Source: DASUVM01 sp036378955 (GTDB lineage: Bacteria > Patescibacteriota > Saccharimonadia > Saccharimonadales > Saccharimonadaceae). From it: DNA of 64,000 nucleotides. Positions 42,114-51,067 of the stretch are shown here, one piece after another (position 1 is the stretch's first letter; each line of letters starts with the position of its first letter). Location: positions 1 to 64,000 of the forward strand of contig DASUVM010000009.1 in assembly GCA_036378955.1 (NCBI GenBank), in the 5' to 3' direction. Position numbers and translations under genes: made by a program. The notes beneath the pieces are model-generated. The model saw only the letters and a list, made by a program, of their open reading frames with translations, searched no databases and was not told the origin of the DNA.

Positions 42114-42162
42114 AATGTCTCCTTTGTGGTGCGAGCGGCTGAATGGGCCTCCCACGAATTAT

Positions 42163-42426
42163 TTAATGAACGTTCTTTAGCAGTGCTTCAACTGCCATCG
42201 CCTGTTCTGGGCTGATAGTAGCTTGCGGTGTTGGCTTGTTAGTGTTTTCGGTTGGAATGTCTCTAGCTGTGTGTCTTATCGCCTCTCTTGCCAGCATGGC
42301 CGGTAAAATGTCACGAAATAAAGCGGCTGCTTCGGCGGTCCTTCCGGCTTGTTCTAGTGTGACAGCTGCCATATAGGTTCGCTGCTCTTCCGGTGAATGT
42401 AGCGACAAGCCTTCATTATGTGCCAT
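42163..42426 (-). CDS. 87-aa unknown protein inside the rplK-rplA operon
   Basis: A small protein, helical at both ends, with one TPR-like helix pair (RTYMAAVTLEQAGRTAEAAALFRDIL). Its C-terminal helix is SPEQAMAVEALLKNVH. It starts 8 nt after rplK with an AGAGGT site and ends 49 nt before rplA. rplK and rplA are almost always adjacent in bacteria, so a gene between them is unusual. Function unknown; a ribosome-linked role is inference from position only. Confidence 0.7.
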   Translation of the reverse strand: MAHNEGLSLHSPEEQRTYMAAVTLEQAGRTAEAAALFRDILPAMLAREAIRHTARDIPTENTNKPTPQATISPEQAMAVEALLKNVH

Positions 42427-42434
42427 AAAGACCT

Positions 42435-42860
42435 CTATTCGGTGATTTCAACACCCATACTGCGAGCGGTACCGGCAATTGTCTTTACTGCGGCTTCGGT
42501 ATCGTTGGCGTTAAGGTGTTCCATTTTACTCTCAGCAATTTCTTCGAGCTGCCCCCTGCTTATTTTGCCAACTTTTTCGCTATTTGGCTTACCTGAACCT
42601 TTTTTGAGGCCGATCTTCTCGCGAATGGCGTCGTCGACCGGTTGGCCGAGGCTCTTCCAGGTGAAGGTGCGGTCTTCAAAAATTTGCAGGTGCACAATGA
42701 CATCTTTACCCATTTGGTCTTTGGTGGCATCGTTGAACGGATTGATGAAATCCATCATATTAAGGCCCCACTGACCAAGTGTTGAGCCTACTGGTGGCGC
42801 GGCACTGGCGCGGCCTGCGGGCACGCGAAACTTAATGTTTCCGATTATTTTCTTTGCCAT
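42435..42860 (-). CDS. rplK: 50S ribosomal protein L11
   Basis: A 141-residue protein of the GTPase-associated centre. The family marks IKFRVPAGRASAAPPVGSTLGQWGLNMMDFINPFN and the C-terminal GTARSMGVEI are present. It binds 23S rRNA and takes part in factor and stringent-response signalling. It is the first gene of the rplK-unknown-rplA operon, with a consensus-like promoter 50 nt upstream. Confidence 0.97.
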   Translation of the reverse strand: MAKKIIGNIKFRVPAGRASAAPPVGSTLGQWGLNMMDFINPFNDATKDQMGKDVIVHLQIFEDRTFTWKSLGQPVDDAIREKIGLKKGSGKPNSEKVGKISRGQLEEIAESKMEHLNANDTEAAVKTIAGTARSMGVEITE

Positions 42861-42912
42861 AATTTTCCTTTACTCTCTTTAGTTCACATTATAGAGAGTG
42901 CGTAACTGCTAT

Positions 42913-42941
42913 ATTATAGCCGATTACTACTGTTAAAGCAA
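42913..42941 (-). promoter_or_regulatory. rplK promoter
   Basis: On the minus strand, TTGCTT (42941-42936), a 17-nt spacer and TATAAT (42918-42913). A second TATAAT (42893-42888) lies within a 7-bp inverted repeat (ACTCTCT/AGAGAGT, 42872-42899) closer to the gene. Confidence 0.7.
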
Positions 42942-43043
42942 GAATCTACGAGTTACGGGCTTGGTTTAGCTAGAATCATCATGGCTGTTCGGGTGAATCG
43001 GTTTTTATTGCCTACTCGCTCGTATATGTCGTATAAAGAGTGA

Positions 43044-44660
43044 ATGAACAATGAACCTACCGAACTTACCGTCAGACGAAAGTTAACGCTGAATGAGATC
43101 TTGCCAGCTGATGAAGGGGTACTCTTAAAAAGAGAAATTGCTGCATTTGCCGAAAAGCACCACCTTCATCCCCAATTGGCTGAAGCCTTGCAGCCTGAAA
43201 ACGCGCTTATTTTTGCAACTGGCTTGCCTGAATCGGATACACAACTTATGCGAGAATACGTGCTTGGTATTGGCCTTGCAATGCAGTTTTTCGATCAAGC
43301 TAGCGATGCTTGGCTTGCCGGTAATGCGCCCCCGGTTGATCACGGTTGTGACGACCAAGCCGGTAGACTGCGCCGCGGTCTCCCTGAGCGTATGATGAAT
43401 GAAGCTGGTGTTCATCAAAAAAGATTCTATGACACACTAAAGGTAAGCGCAGAGTGGGGCGTTCGCCAAAGTAAGGCAATTGAGTTTATTATAGAACGTC
43501 TCCGTACGGTCGCCTTTCATGCTTTTGAAGGGTGCACTCCCTCGGCTAAGCTCACTCTTAGTGGCCAAGATTCGCTGCTGCTGACCGGTATGCCGAAAAG
43601 TATTGTGGGAGTGGCTGAACTCTCTCGCCAGCTGGAAGAAATTGGCTTGAGCGATCTTAGCGAAGAAGCGTTAGATAAAAGGCTAGAGCATTTTACTGCC
43701 ATTGCGCAGTTCGAGTCAGTCAGGTTCTTATTGCATGATTGGTTTGATTACGCACGGCTTATCGGTTTGAAGCGAACAGAGATGAAGGGGGTGTATGAAC
43801 GTATAGTCGAGCTTCTCCACGCGAATACGTTGCCAGATAAGCTACTTTTTTTAAAAGAAACCGAAAGCTTTTTCAAAAAGACAAACAAAATAAGTACCGA
43901 TTTCGTGTCGTTAATGAGCCAAAGGATCGGTGGTTTTGTTACGGGTATTGAAAATATCATAAATGATTTTAAGAGTGTTTATGAATACAAAGGCTTTACG
44001 CTGCCCGCGGCGGCTGACTTTGAAAAAGCCGACACATCTGGTACATTAGAAAACTTTTCTTACGATGATGCCAGGCGACAATTAAATCTGGCACAGGAGG
44101 TTAAAAGAGGAAAACAAGATCGCCTTCGGCAGCAACGCGAAGCGCAAAAAGAGGATTTCCGTTTACGATGCATAAGCCTTAAAGAGCAGGTTGATGCTGC
44201 CGAAAAGCCGTGGAAGTTGCCGTCAAAAATTCGCAAGCAGATGGAGTTAGCAGACTTTTATAAGTGTTTATTGCAAGGGTTTAAAACTTCGAGCAGTGAA
44301 TATATCAAAGTAGATATACCAGACGATGAAGCTTTGGCGATGGTCGGCATTTTAGTAAGGCTTGACCAGCTTGCCACCTCTGCTCTAGAGAAAACCAATA
44401 ACTTAGCTGGCGCACAAGCGCAGTTAGAGGCTGCCTTGCAGCTTCACCAGATGTTTGAGGCTCAGCGTAATGAACTATATGAAACCGCTCGTTCGGTGAA
44501 AGATATAAACCTGCCGCCGGTTGAGCTGTTGCCGCTTCAGGCAAATGTCGACCGAGTAAGATCTCAGTGGCCTGCGTTTGAAAAGCTACTGCGCGAAAAA
44601 TGGCCGACGGATGGCACATTGGCGGCACTGCGTATAAAAGAGCTGCTGGCTATTGATTGA
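43044..44660 (+). CDS. large helical protein of unknown function
   Basis: A 538-residue soluble, mostly alpha-helical protein. There is no signal peptide, membrane segment or P-loop. A coiled-coil-like stretch is at about 355-400 (RQLNLAQEVKRGKQDRLRQQ) and another at 455-490. TATAAA at 43032-43037 lies 6 nt before the ATG, so it is leaderless. It sits alone between rplK (divergent) and nusG (convergent). Family not recognised. Confidence 0.7.
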   Translation: MNNEPTELTVRRKLTLNEILPADEGVLLKREIAAFAEKHHLHPQLAEALQPENALIFATGLPESDTQLMREYVLGIGLAMQFFDQASDAWLAGNAPPVDHGCDDQAGRLRRGLPERMMNEAGVHQKRFYDTLKVSAEWGVRQSKAIEFIIERLRTVAFHAFEGCTPSAKLTLSGQDSLLLTGMPKSIVGVAELSRQLEEIGLSDLSEEALDKRLEHFTAIAQFESVRFLLHDWFDYARLIGLKRTEMKGVYERIVELLHANTLPDKLLFLKETESFFKKTNKISTDFVSLMSQRIGGFVTGIENIINDFKSVYEYKGFTLPAAADFEKADTSGTLENFSYDDARRQLNLAQEVKRGKQDRLRQQREAQKEDFRLRCISLKEQVDAAEKPWKLPSKIRKQMELADFYKCLLQGFKTSSSEYIKVDIPDDEALAMVGILVRLDQLATSALEKTNNLAGAQAQLEAALQLHQMFEAQRNELYETARSVKDINLPPVELLPLQANVDRVRSQWPAFEKLLREKWPTDGTLAALRIKELLAID

Positions 44661-44666
44661 AGTAAA

Positions 44667-45215
44667 TTATACTTTCTTTACCTGCAGAGCATCGAGCTCT
44701 ACTGGCGTATCGCGGCCGAACATGCTAACGAGTACTTTAATTTTACCTTTTTGAGTGTCGATTTCGTTAATAGCACCATCGAAGCCTTTGAATGGGCCGT
44801 CGATTATGCTCACTACCTCACCAACTTTGTAGTTGATGTTGTGTTTAGGATCGTTGACGCCCATGCGCTTCTTAATTTTGGCCATTTCTTCGTCAGAAAC
44901 GGGTGTGGGCTCGGTGCCACTGCCAACAAAGCCGGTAACACCAGGAGTGTTGCGAATGATATACCAAGCGTCTTCGGTCATCTTCATGTCGACAAGCACA
45001 TAGCCCTGAAAGATCTTCTTTTCAACAATTTTACGCTTGCCGTTTTTAATTTCAATTTGCTTTTCTTTTGGCACCATCACGTCAAAAATCTTGTCGGCCA
45101 TGTCGACTGAATCGACACGCTGGCGAATTGAATCGGCTACTTTTTCTTCATATCCTGAATAGGTGTGAATGGCATACCATTGCCGGGTTGAGTCATATCG
45201 TTTGCTTGAGTTCAT
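44667..45215 (-). CDS. nusG: transcription antitermination factor NusG
   Basis: 182 residues. NGN domain: RQWYAIHTYSGYEEKVADSI, FQGYVLVDMKMTEDAWYIIR and NTPGVTGFVG. C-terminal KOW domain: YKVGEVVSIIDGPFKGFDGAI. It binds RNA polymerase and links it to ribosomes or Rho. It follows secE by 18 nt, the universal order. The usual downstream rplK is instead in its own operon 1.8 kb away. Confidence 0.97.
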   Translation of the reverse strand: MNSSKRYDSTRQWYAIHTYSGYEEKVADSIRQRVDSVDMADKIFDVMVPKEKQIEIKNGKRKIVEKKIFQGYVLVDMKMTEDAWYIIRNTPGVTGFVGSGTEPTPVSDEEMAKIKKRMGVNDPKHNINYKVGEVVSIIDGPFKGFDGAINEIDTQKGKIKVLVSMFGRDTPVELDALQVKKV

Positions 45216-45233
45216 GGGGGTAATGAATCCTGT

Positions 45234-45488
45234 TTAAAGTACTAATTGCTTGAAGATATAATCGAAGAAATAGTCAATAGCTACAATGAAGAGCATTAAT
45301 AAAATCGTAAAGACGATTACTGCGAAGGTTAAGCTCCAGGTTGAGCGACGGTTAGGCCACGTTGTTTGGCGTAGCTCTTGCCACGAACCGGCAAAATACC
45401 GACCGATTGCAGCGAGAAATCGTGGTATTCTCACGCGGCGCTTCTTTTTGTTCACACCCTCTTTTTTTGACTGAGATTTCTTTGCCAC
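45234..45488 (-). CDS. secE: preprotein translocase subunit SecE
   Basis: 84 residues: a basic N-terminus (KKEGVNKKKRRVRIPRF), the conserved SWQELRQTTWPNRRSTW amphipathic helix and a single transmembrane helix (AVIVFTILLMLFIVAIDYFF). It clamps SecY. The GTG at 45488 is preferred to one at 45500 because GGAG lies 6 nt before it. A TTGACA (45537-45532) upstream is a likely -35 box; a small hairpin AGCCC/GGGCT followed by T6 lies between it and the gene and may attenuate. Confidence 0.93.
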   Translation of the reverse strand: MAKKSQSKKEGVNKKKRRVRIPRFLAAIGRYFAGSWQELRQTTWPNRRSTWSLTFAVIVFTILLMLFIVAIDYFFDYIFKQLVL

Positions 45489-45572
45489 CGTATTCTCCAC
45501 TTAAAAAAGCCCTATAGTATTGGGCTGTTTATGTCAAGTATACTCCCTGTTGCGGCCTCTAGTCAAGAGCTA

Positions 45573-45710
45573 ATGCATCGGATACACCATAGATGCTCAT
45601 TTTATGAGGGTAAAAGCGAAGTGCAACCGGTTTTATCTTTCGGCTGAAACCGAGAGATAATCCGCGTGTAACGCCCGTTAAAATGAGCATCTATGGTGTA
45701 TCCGATGCAT
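45573..45710. repeat. palindromic repeat element, copy 2
   Basis: Perfect 32-nt inverted arms (45573-45604 and 45679-45710) enclose a 74-nt interior whose 69-nt core (45608-45676) is the reverse complement of the copy-1 core with six changes. One pair of changes (C-G to A-T in the central hairpin) keeps base pairing; two others weaken it. The arms differ from copy 1 apart from GCTCAT/ATGAGC at their inner ends. Its right edge abuts the TATAAT box (45718-45723) of the next gene. Confidence 0.85.
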
Positions 45711-45730
45711 AGACTATTATAATGGTAACC

Positions 45731-47230
45731 ATGACCAACATAAGTGAGCTACTAGCTTGGGTAATAACCTTTTTAGCATACCTTAGCCTTATTGGGGTAT
45801 GCGCACTGCGGTCATTATGGCGACACAGGCTCTTTTTGGTGCAAGGGGTGTATACACTTTTAGCTATGAGCTTACTGTTTGCGTTCATGGGTGATCCATT
45901 ATTTATAACTCGTCAACATACGGGCATTTTGCTTGGTCTTGTGCTCGTGACTATTCTTTTTTTGGCGGTGCGTATTCATATTGGGCGGTTGCCAAGTGAA
46001 TTCTTGCGCCACAATACGCTTACTGCTGGTGCTGTAAGTGGAGGGCTCTTTGCGTTGTTACTGTTTAGTATAATTACCCTTGCGCCTGCATCACCCACTT
46101 TTTTGCTCATCGTGATTGCGACCGCGTCGTTACTAACGGCACTTGGCCTGAGTTTGCAGGCCAGCTGGGCGCTGCGGCATTACATTTTTGATGTGAAGTT
46201 AGAAAACAAGCCCGCACCCCACCAGCTACCAACGGTAACATTAGCCATTCCGGCTCGTAACGAAACAGCGGTGCTTGCGGCTTGTTTAGATGCAGCGCTG
46301 CAGTCTGATTATCAAAAGCTAGAGATTTTAGTGCTCGACGACTGTTCGCATGATAATACCTCGGTACTTATTAAAAGCTACGCACACTCAGGTGTTCGTT
46401 TTATAAAAGGCGAAGCCCCAAGTAGTGGCTGGCTTGGCAAAACTAACGCCTACAGCCAGCTCGCCAGTGAGGCGAGCGGTGCCATCTTATTTTTTATTGG
46501 CGTCGATACGCTGTTGCATGCAGAGACAATTTCACGAACCGTCAGGTATCTTGATGGACACAAGCTCGATATGGTTTCAATATTGCCGCGCCTGAGTGTA
46601 CCGTTTGGTGCTGCCGCCCTCCTTCAAAACCTTCGCTATGTGTGGCAAATTATTATGCCGATTGCCAAGCGTCGGGTGCCGGTTTCTAGTGAGGCATGGG
46701 CAATTCGCCGCACGGCTTTAACGGCACTTGGTGGTTTTTCGGGGGTAAAACATAAAATTATTCCTGAAGGAAGTTTTGCGCGGCGCCTAATGGCAACTAA
46801 TCGTTATCATTTTGTCATTGCCAGCCATATTTTGCCCATGGAATTTACCAAAGGCTGGCGCTCTCAGCGGCGCACTGCCGTGAGGCTACTCTACCCCACC
46901 CTAAAACGGCAGCCGCTGCGCGCTTTTATGGCAGTGACATTGTTAGCGTTAGGTGGCTGCAGCCCATTTTTGATTATAATTTTTGCGCCTATGCTCTCAC
47001 TGCTCTGGGTGCTAAGCGCGGTGACAAGCCTGCTTTATATACTGTTGTACGCTGGCATCCTATGGCGCATGCAAGCGCGATGGTGGTGGTTGGCTATGTG
47101 GTTCTTGCCCTTTGTTCTGGTGCAAGAGATAGCCTTGATATTGATAAGCCTTGCTCTCTATGAGTTCAGCACCGTTGACTGGAAGGGCCGCAATGTTTGC
47201 TACCCTGTATTATTGCATAAGCGCCGTTGA
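45731..47230 (+). CDS. GT2-family membrane glycosyltransferase
   Basis: 499 residues with four N-terminal helices, a GT-A catalytic domain (TLAIPARNETAVLAACLDAA, EILVLDDCSHDNT, a DxD-like GVDTL) and three or four C-terminal helices. WKGRNVCYPV near the end resembles the W-K-G-R motif of hopene-type and sporulation GT2 enzymes. It probably builds a surface lipid or polysaccharide. The start at 45731 is used because TATAAT occupies 45718-45723, which overlaps an upstream in-frame ATG; 7 nt separate box and start. Confidence 0.88.
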   Translation: MTNISELLAWVITFLAYLSLIGVCALRSLWRHRLFLVQGVYTLLAMSLLFAFMGDPLFITRQHTGILLGLVLVTILFLAVRIHIGRLPSEFLRHNTLTAGAVSGGLFALLLFSIITLAPASPTFLLIVIATASLLTALGLSLQASWALRHYIFDVKLENKPAPHQLPTVTLAIPARNETAVLAACLDAALQSDYQKLEILVLDDCSHDNTSVLIKSYAHSGVRFIKGEAPSSGWLGKTNAYSQLASEASGAILFFIGVDTLLHAETISRTVRYLDGHKLDMVSILPRLSVPFGAAALLQNLRYVWQIIMPIAKRRVPVSSEAWAIRRTALTALGGFSGVKHKIIPEGSFARRLMATNRYHFVIASHILPMEFTKGWRSQRRTAVRLLYPTLKRQPLRAFMAVTLLALGGCSPFLIIIFAPMLSLLWVLSAVTSLLYILLYAGILWRMQARWWWLAMWFLPFVLVQEIALILISLALYEFSTVDWKGRNVCYPVLLHKRR

Positions 47231-47247
47231 AGGACGGAGTGTTATTT

Positions 47248-47619
47248 TTATTTGCCCCGCAAAGCGCCCATCATAATACCGCCCAAGATTGGCATAACGA
47301 TATATGAACTGGCGACATCTTTAAAGTAGTCAAACAAGCTAAGGTTAAACAAGCCAAGGGTGTAGAGACCGAGGTCGAGCACAACGGTCATAACTGACCA
47401 CAGTGCGCCTACCATAATGCCTTCATTGAGCGAGCTTTTTTTGAGTGGTCGCAAGTAGGCGGTGAAAAAACCGACAACGATAGTAGCAAGGCTGACAAAC
47501 TTAACAGATTCGAATAGAGTGTCGTCTCGCTTCTCTAATGAAAAAAGCAGTGAAGAAACAACTACTAACAAAAGCCAAACCCCTATACCGTATAGAACTG
47601 CACGTTTTACCGACTGCAT
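47248..47619 (-). CDS. four-helix membrane protein, unknown
   Basis: 123 residues with four hydrophobic segments (about 9-27, 42-58, 68-86 and 105-120) joined by short basic loops (RPLKKSS); it ends MMGALRGK. ATG 47619 has an AGGAGG site 5 nt upstream. It is convergent with the GT2 gene, 17 nt apart. No family recognised; small glycine-rich membrane proteins of this kind are common in CPR genomes. Confidence 0.65.
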   Translation of the reverse strand: MQSVKRAVLYGIGVWLLLVVVSSLLFSLEKRDDTLFESVKFVSLATIVVGFFTAYLRPLKKSSLNEGIMVGALWSVMTVVLDLGLYTLGLFNLSLFDYFKDVASSYIVMPILGGIMMGALRGK

Positions 47620-47694
47620 AGAACCTCCTATTAATAGCTTTATGATATCATTCTTATGCTTAAATTAATGGTTATGTGTGGCATAATGTAGAAA

Positions 47695-49356
47695 ATGAAA
47701 CATACTAATGTCCGCAACCGGCAGAGCCAACACTATTTGCGGTTATTGTCTATTTTTCGTAATGCACCGGCACTATTGCCACTTATTATGGTTCCGGTTG
47801 GCTTACTGGTGCGCGAAGGATCGCTGAACAGCGATTTCTATCGCAGCGACGCTTCAATGGTTGCAATTATTATCGCGTACGCCATTAATTCGGTTATTTA
47901 CTTTATATTCTTGAAAAAACGGCCTGAAAATGTGCCACATTTATTCTTTCAAATTGTATTTCATATCTTGACGATGGTGTTTGTACTATTCGTTGCAGGC
48001 TTCTTGAGCGCCTTCTTGTCAGTGTGGATTTTGCTCATGATTAGTGCTGACCTTTTATATGGCAAGCGCGGATTTTGGATGAGTCTCGCCGCCTTGGCGA
48101 TAACAGGTGTTCTCACCCTCTTAGTGCGGCCCGAAACACCGCTGAACGAGCGGGTCGAGATCTTACAGGCCATAGTGGTAATTGGCCTCATTGGCTATGT
48201 TATTGCTCGTTTTCGCGGTATTACTGATCGTGAGCGTGAAGCGCTGGCTGTGAGCAAAGATCAAGAAAGCTTTGAGCGCGAACGGCTTTTGGCTTTGGTG
48301 AATAGCATGGGTGATGCCGTGTTAACTACTGATACAGGCGGCATTATAAAGGTGTACAATGCAGCACTATTAAACTTGCTCGATACAAATAAGAGCCCCA
48401 GCGGTCGGCATATTGACGAAGTGCTTCACATAAAAGATCGGAGCGGTCGCAAGATACATGTTATGGAACTTGCCGGCAATGTACGCCAGGTGTTTAGCCG
48501 CACTGATTTAACGCACACATTTAGTAACGGAGAGGCAATTCGCCTGTATCTGAACGTTGCACCGATTCGGCCAGGCTACCAAGGTCATGTTGAGCGTGGT
48601 TTTACATTTATTTTGCGTGATATTACCAAAGAGAAGACACTCGAAGAGGAGCGTGACGAGTTTGTCAGTGTGGTGAGCCACGAACTGCGTACGCCAATAG
48701 CGATTGCCGAGGGGAATCTTTCGAATATAAAACTGTTGCAAAAGACAAACCCCGAGGCAACTATGAAGGCGGTTGATGTTGCCTATGAACAGGTGCTTTA
48801 TTTAGCTCGCCTTATTAACGATCTTGGAACGCTTGCCCGGGCCGAACGCGGGCTTGATACACAGGTTGATATCTTCAGCGCACCTGAACTTATTAATGAG
48901 GTGTCACAGAATTATCGGGCCCAGGCTCGTGAAAAGGGGTTGGATTACACAGTGAAAACTTCTAGCAACCTGCCCGACCTTAAGACAAGCCGGCTGTACT
49001 TGCAAGAAATTTTACAGAACTTCATTACCAATGCCTTGAAATATACAAAAAAAGGCGCCGTTACGATATCGGCAAAGAAGACCGACAAAGGTGTCATGAT
49101 TGCCGTGAGCGATACGGGCATTGGCATTAGCCGGTCTGACCAAAAGCATATGTTTGAAAAGTTCTATCGGGCCGAGGATTATAGAATACGCGAAACGAGC
49201 GGCACTGGCTTAGGTTTATATGTTTGTAAAAAGCTTGCTGAAAAAGCCGGAATGGGTATTGCCTTTGAGAGCCAGCTTGAAAAGGGCTCAACTTTTTCTA
49301 TTACTATCCCTAATGAACAATTGGTGCAGAGTGCGGTAGCCACGCCGAGCAAATAA
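47695..49356 (+). CDS. membrane sensor histidine kinase with PAS domain
   Basis: 553 residues: six N-terminal helices (about 24-172), a coiled linker, a PAS domain (~195-310, LLALVNSMGDAVLTTDTGGI), HisKA with phospho-accepting His in SVVSHELRTPIAIAEG, and HATPase_c (N-box NFITNALKYT, G1 VSDTGIGIS, G2 SGTGLGLYV). No response regulator is adjacent. CATAAT at 47682-47687 lies 7 nt before the ATG. It is paralogous to the convergent kinase at 49399-51027. Confidence 0.95.
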   Translation: MKHTNVRNRQSQHYLRLLSIFRNAPALLPLIMVPVGLLVREGSLNSDFYRSDASMVAIIIAYAINSVIYFIFLKKRPENVPHLFFQIVFHILTMVFVLFVAGFLSAFLSVWILLMISADLLYGKRGFWMSLAALAITGVLTLLVRPETPLNERVEILQAIVVIGLIGYVIARFRGITDREREALAVSKDQESFERERLLALVNSMGDAVLTTDTGGIIKVYNAALLNLLDTNKSPSGRHIDEVLHIKDRSGRKIHVMELAGNVRQVFSRTDLTHTFSNGEAIRLYLNVAPIRPGYQGHVERGFTFILRDITKEKTLEEERDEFVSVVSHELRTPIAIAEGNLSNIKLLQKTNPEATMKAVDVAYEQVLYLARLINDLGTLARAERGLDTQVDIFSAPELINEVSQNYRAQAREKGLDYTVKTSSNLPDLKTSRLYLQEILQNFITNALKYTKKGAVTISAKKTDKGVMIAVSDTGIGISRSDQKHMFEKFYRAEDYRIRETSGTGLGLYVCKKLAEKAGMGIAFESQLEKGSTFSITIPNEQLVQSAVATPSK

Positions 49357-49398
49357 GTTCGGGTGCTATCTTTTATACCACACGTTTTTTAGTAGTAC

Positions 49399-51027
49399 CT
49401 ATTTTTTCAACGGAAGAATAAAACCAAATTCTGAACCATGATTGAGCCGGCTTTTAAATTCGATCTTAATGCCAAGTTTTGCGGCTAATTTTTTAACCAC
49501 ATAGAGCCCTAAGCCCGTGCCGCTCGTTTCGCGTATTCTATAATCCTCGGCCCGGTAGAACTTGTTGAATATTCTAGACTGATCACTTTTACTAATGCCA
49601 ATACCCGTATCGCTCACGGCCAGCCGAACACCTTTGGCGGTTTTGTGGCCGTGGAGTGTCACTGAGCCTTCGGCGGTATATTTGATAGCATTTGTAATGA
49701 AGTTTTGCAGCATTTCTTCAAGGTAGAGCCGGCTGGCGTTGACTTTTGGCAGATGCACTGGCGCATCAAGCTCTAAAAGTAACTTTTTGGCCTTCGCTTC
49801 GGGTGCATATTTTTTATAGAGCGTTACTAATAGCTCATGAAGATCAATTGCTTCAACCGCATCACCGACGCCACGCTCAGCCCGAGAAAGCGTGCTTAAG
49901 TCGTTCACCATCTTGGCCAGATAGAGGACTTGATCGTAGGCTGTTTTAGTAGTTTGAACAACAGCTGAGCCATTATCGCCGCTGCGTGCCTGTAGAAGCA
50001 TAAGGTTGCTAAGGCTGCCTTCGGCAATTGTCACCGGTGTGCGCAGTTCGTGGCTCACCACACTAATAAATTCATCACGCTCCTCTTCGAGCGTTTTTTC
50101 TTTGGTAATATCACGCATAATAAAGACAAACCCTGGGTCGCTAAAACCCTTAAAGCTGGTGCGAATTGGGGTAATTTGAATGATAAGGCGAATCGTGTCG
50201 GTGCCATCAAAATGGTGCGTAAGATCACTACGTGTCATAACCGAGCGTTTATTTTTTAGCAGTGAACTCGGTGCCACGGGGTTATTATTTTCATCTGTTA
50301 AGTGTAAGATATCGTCAATACTGAAACCAATAACACTCTTATTTGTGTCAAATAATGCCAAAACTGCCGCATTTTGCAACATAATGATACCATTTGGGTC
50401 GGTGGTAATCACCGCTTCGCCGATACTGTTCAAAAGTGTATTAAGCCGATCTCGCTGGGTTGCTTCTTCGCTCTGTGTTTGTTGCAGGGCAACTTGCGAA
50501 TCTCTTGTCAAGTGCATTAGTCGAGCTAAAATATACCCAAGCACGCTGATAAAACAGCAGTAAAAAAATATAGTGAGGTAAAACGATAGTATGGCCGGTG
50601 AGAGCATTAAAATATAGACAGTAGTAGTCGCAAGCAATATGACAGTGCTTAAGATATACCCTCGTTTGGCAAAGTTTGCATAGCCTCCAAGCAGCAACGC
50701 CAACCAAAAAATAGTAAATGGCGAATCAACCCCGGTAATAAATAGTAATGTGCAGGCTCCGAGTATATTGTGGGCAAGGAAAAAGCAGAACTCAACAATG
50801 AATGTTCGGTTTTGTATAAGCAGGCGAAGTGCGATAATGGCTAAGAATCCGGCCGAGATAATAAAATAGGTACCCGGGTGAAATACATTGCTGCTCACCA
50901 AACCAAAATAAATGAACGACATAGTCGCAACAAGCAAGAGCGGTAAAATAATCGAGAGCTGGTCAAGCAGCCTAATTTGTTCTTTTAAGTAGTTTTGACG
51001 TTCGTCAAATACAGCACTGAGTGACAT
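49399..51027 (-). CDS. paralogous membrane sensor histidine kinase
   Basis: 542 residues with the same layout as its neighbour: about six N-terminal helices, PAS (LLNSIGEAVITTDPNGIIML), ITKEKTLEEERDEFISVVSH with the phosphorylated His, and HATPase (NFITNAIKYTAEGS, VSDTGIGIS, SGTGLGLYV). The membrane part differs clearly from the other kinase, so the sensed signals likely differ. The start at 51027 is used because CATAAT (51040-51035) lies 7 nt before it and would overlap an earlier in-frame ATG. Confidence 0.94.
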   Translation of the reverse strand: MSLSAVFDERQNYLKEQIRLLDQLSIILPLLLVATMSFIYFGLVSSNVFHPGTYFIISAGFLAIIALRLLIQNRTFIVEFCFFLAHNILGACTLLFITGVDSPFTIFWLALLLGGYANFAKRGYILSTVILLATTTVYILMLSPAILSFYLTIFFYCCFISVLGYILARLMHLTRDSQVALQQTQSEEATQRDRLNTLLNSIGEAVITTDPNGIIMLQNAAVLALFDTNKSVIGFSIDDILHLTDENNNPVAPSSLLKNKRSVMTRSDLTHHFDGTDTIRLIIQITPIRTSFKGFSDPGFVFIMRDITKEKTLEEERDEFISVVSHELRTPVTIAEGSLSNLMLLQARSGDNGSAVVQTTKTAYDQVLYLAKMVNDLSTLSRAERGVGDAVEAIDLHELLVTLYKKYAPEAKAKKLLLELDAPVHLPKVNASRLYLEEMLQNFITNAIKYTAEGSVTLHGHKTAKGVRLAVSDTGIGISKSDQSRIFNKFYRAEDYRIRETSGTGLGLYVVKKLAAKLGIKIEFKSRLNHGSEFGFILPLKK

Positions 51028-51067
51028 TATCACCATTATGTCATACCATAAGCTTTTTGCGCAGCCT

